Origin: Limnanthes douglasii subsp. nivea
Taxonomy: Eukaryota > Streptophyta > Magnoliopsida > Brassicales > Limnanthaceae
Assembly (NCBI GenBank): GCA_036936605.1
Contig: JAUPFV010000005.1
Span: 155,869,195 to 155,933,194, forward strand
Direction: 5' to 3'
Length of the DNA: 64,000 bases
Shown here: positions 63,438 through 64,000 of the stretch, one piece after another
Numbering within the stretch: the stretch's first letter is position 1
Layout: every line of letters starts with the position of its first letter
Position numbers and translations under genes: made by a program
Notes under the pieces: generated by a model
The model's input: the letters and a program-made list of their open reading frames with translations, nothing else
Told to the model about the DNA's origin: nothing
Database searches by the model: none

Positions 63438-64000
63438 TTTATTTCAATATAGAAATATTAGATAAACATTTAGAAAATATATTTTTTTAGCGTAAAGTTT
63501 TAAGATCAAAACCCTAACTATTATCCACCTAAGATCCATATTTTAATTATTCTCAGAAAGATCTGTATTAGTCAAATATTTAGACCCACGAATTCCTTAA
63601 ATACCCTTGTTCATTTATATAAAAGATTCTTAAACACACACTTCTTATTTTTTTCCATTTTTTCTATATCTCTCTCTATACGTGATCTAATGTTAGGAGA
63701 TTCTTCATTTTTTAACTCAATTTTTTTGTTTCTATTTTGTTTTCATATGTTTTTTTGTTGATTTTGAAGTTTGATATTGAATATCTGTTTAGATAAGTCG
63801 ATTTGTGTGTGGTAAGTTGAATTTTGATTTCGGAATACTAGAAGTACTCGAGATATGCTTTTGTTTCTGATTCTTGGTATTTATCTAGTTTTTACGTTGC
63901 TAATGTAGTTTATTTGTTGTATTTCAGTTAGTTTTTCGTCGATTTTAATCTGTTTTAAGTTTCTCAGATTTTTGTGACGAGTAAAACGATTCAGGGAAGA
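63438..64000 (+). other. Possible promoter and 5' leader of a gene beyond the window
   Basis: CATTTATATAAAAG at about 63613-63626 is a good TATA box. It is followed by CT-rich leader sequence (TTTTTCTATATCTCTCTCTA) and a possible donor GTGTG|GTAAGT near 63811. No coding sequence is identified before the window ends. The CCCTAACTA...AAATACCC context loosely resembles the terminal repeat of MULE-2, so this may be another MULE end. Confidence 0.35.

Overview
The window is nuclear DNA of a flowering plant, most likely a eudicot. It is AT-rich, the recognisable coding sequence belongs to plant transposable-element families (Ty3/gypsy, L1-type LINEs with an RNase H tail, Mutator-like elements carrying plant-mobile-domain or Ulp1-like genes, hAT, SINE), and the one ordinary-looking host gene is a plant F-box gene with an FBA domain, which is broken. 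A 100-base run of N (37279-37378) marks an assembly gap. No gene in the window is free of lesions.

Layout. 1-262: end of a Tat-type LTR (minus strand). 263-9970: head-to-tail tandem array of an old, decayed Ty3/gypsy element on the minus strand, with LTRs shared between units and three primer-binding sites. 9971-10370: diverged ~100 bp tandem repeat. 11258-13750: probable remnant of another LTR element with gag only. 14560-18220: 5'-truncated LINE (plus). 18804-26259: complete Mutator-like element (MULE-1) with a perfect 9-bp target duplication; it carries a plant-mobile-domain gene (plus) and a FAR1-like transposase gene (minus). 26322 to at least 37278: a second, much larger MULE (MULE-2) of Kaonashi type, with a MURA-type transposase (plus), an acidic-tail gene (minus) and a multi-exon Ulp1-like protease gene (minus). 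Its introns and spacers are filled with short TTCGCA...TGCGAA palindromes. 38545-42024: three to four copies, partly in inverted orientation, of an unrecognised promoter-plus-exon unit. 42072-43301: F-box pseudogene. 43611-44457: non-autonomous MULE related to MULE-2, with its own 9-bp duplication.

44837-63437 is a nest of insertions. The outer element is a foldback MULE, almost all inverted-repeat arm. It has been hit by a SINE (44849-45071), a full-length L1 (45630-57254, minus) and a hAT element (58206-63157). The L1 was in turn hit by a Tat-type LTR retrotransposon (48261-53769, duplication AGAAC), and the hAT element by a smaller TIR element (59419-61045). Target duplications were found by eye for nearly every layer, so the insertion order can be read directly.

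The two large MULEs have the same plan: a transposase gene at one end, a captured protein gene at the other on the opposite strand, minor genes between, and GC-richer palindromes concentrated in introns and spacers. The MULE-2 palindromes, shared with its non-autonomous relative, are the least explained signal in the window. All motif and alignment statements come from reading the sequence; no searches were run.
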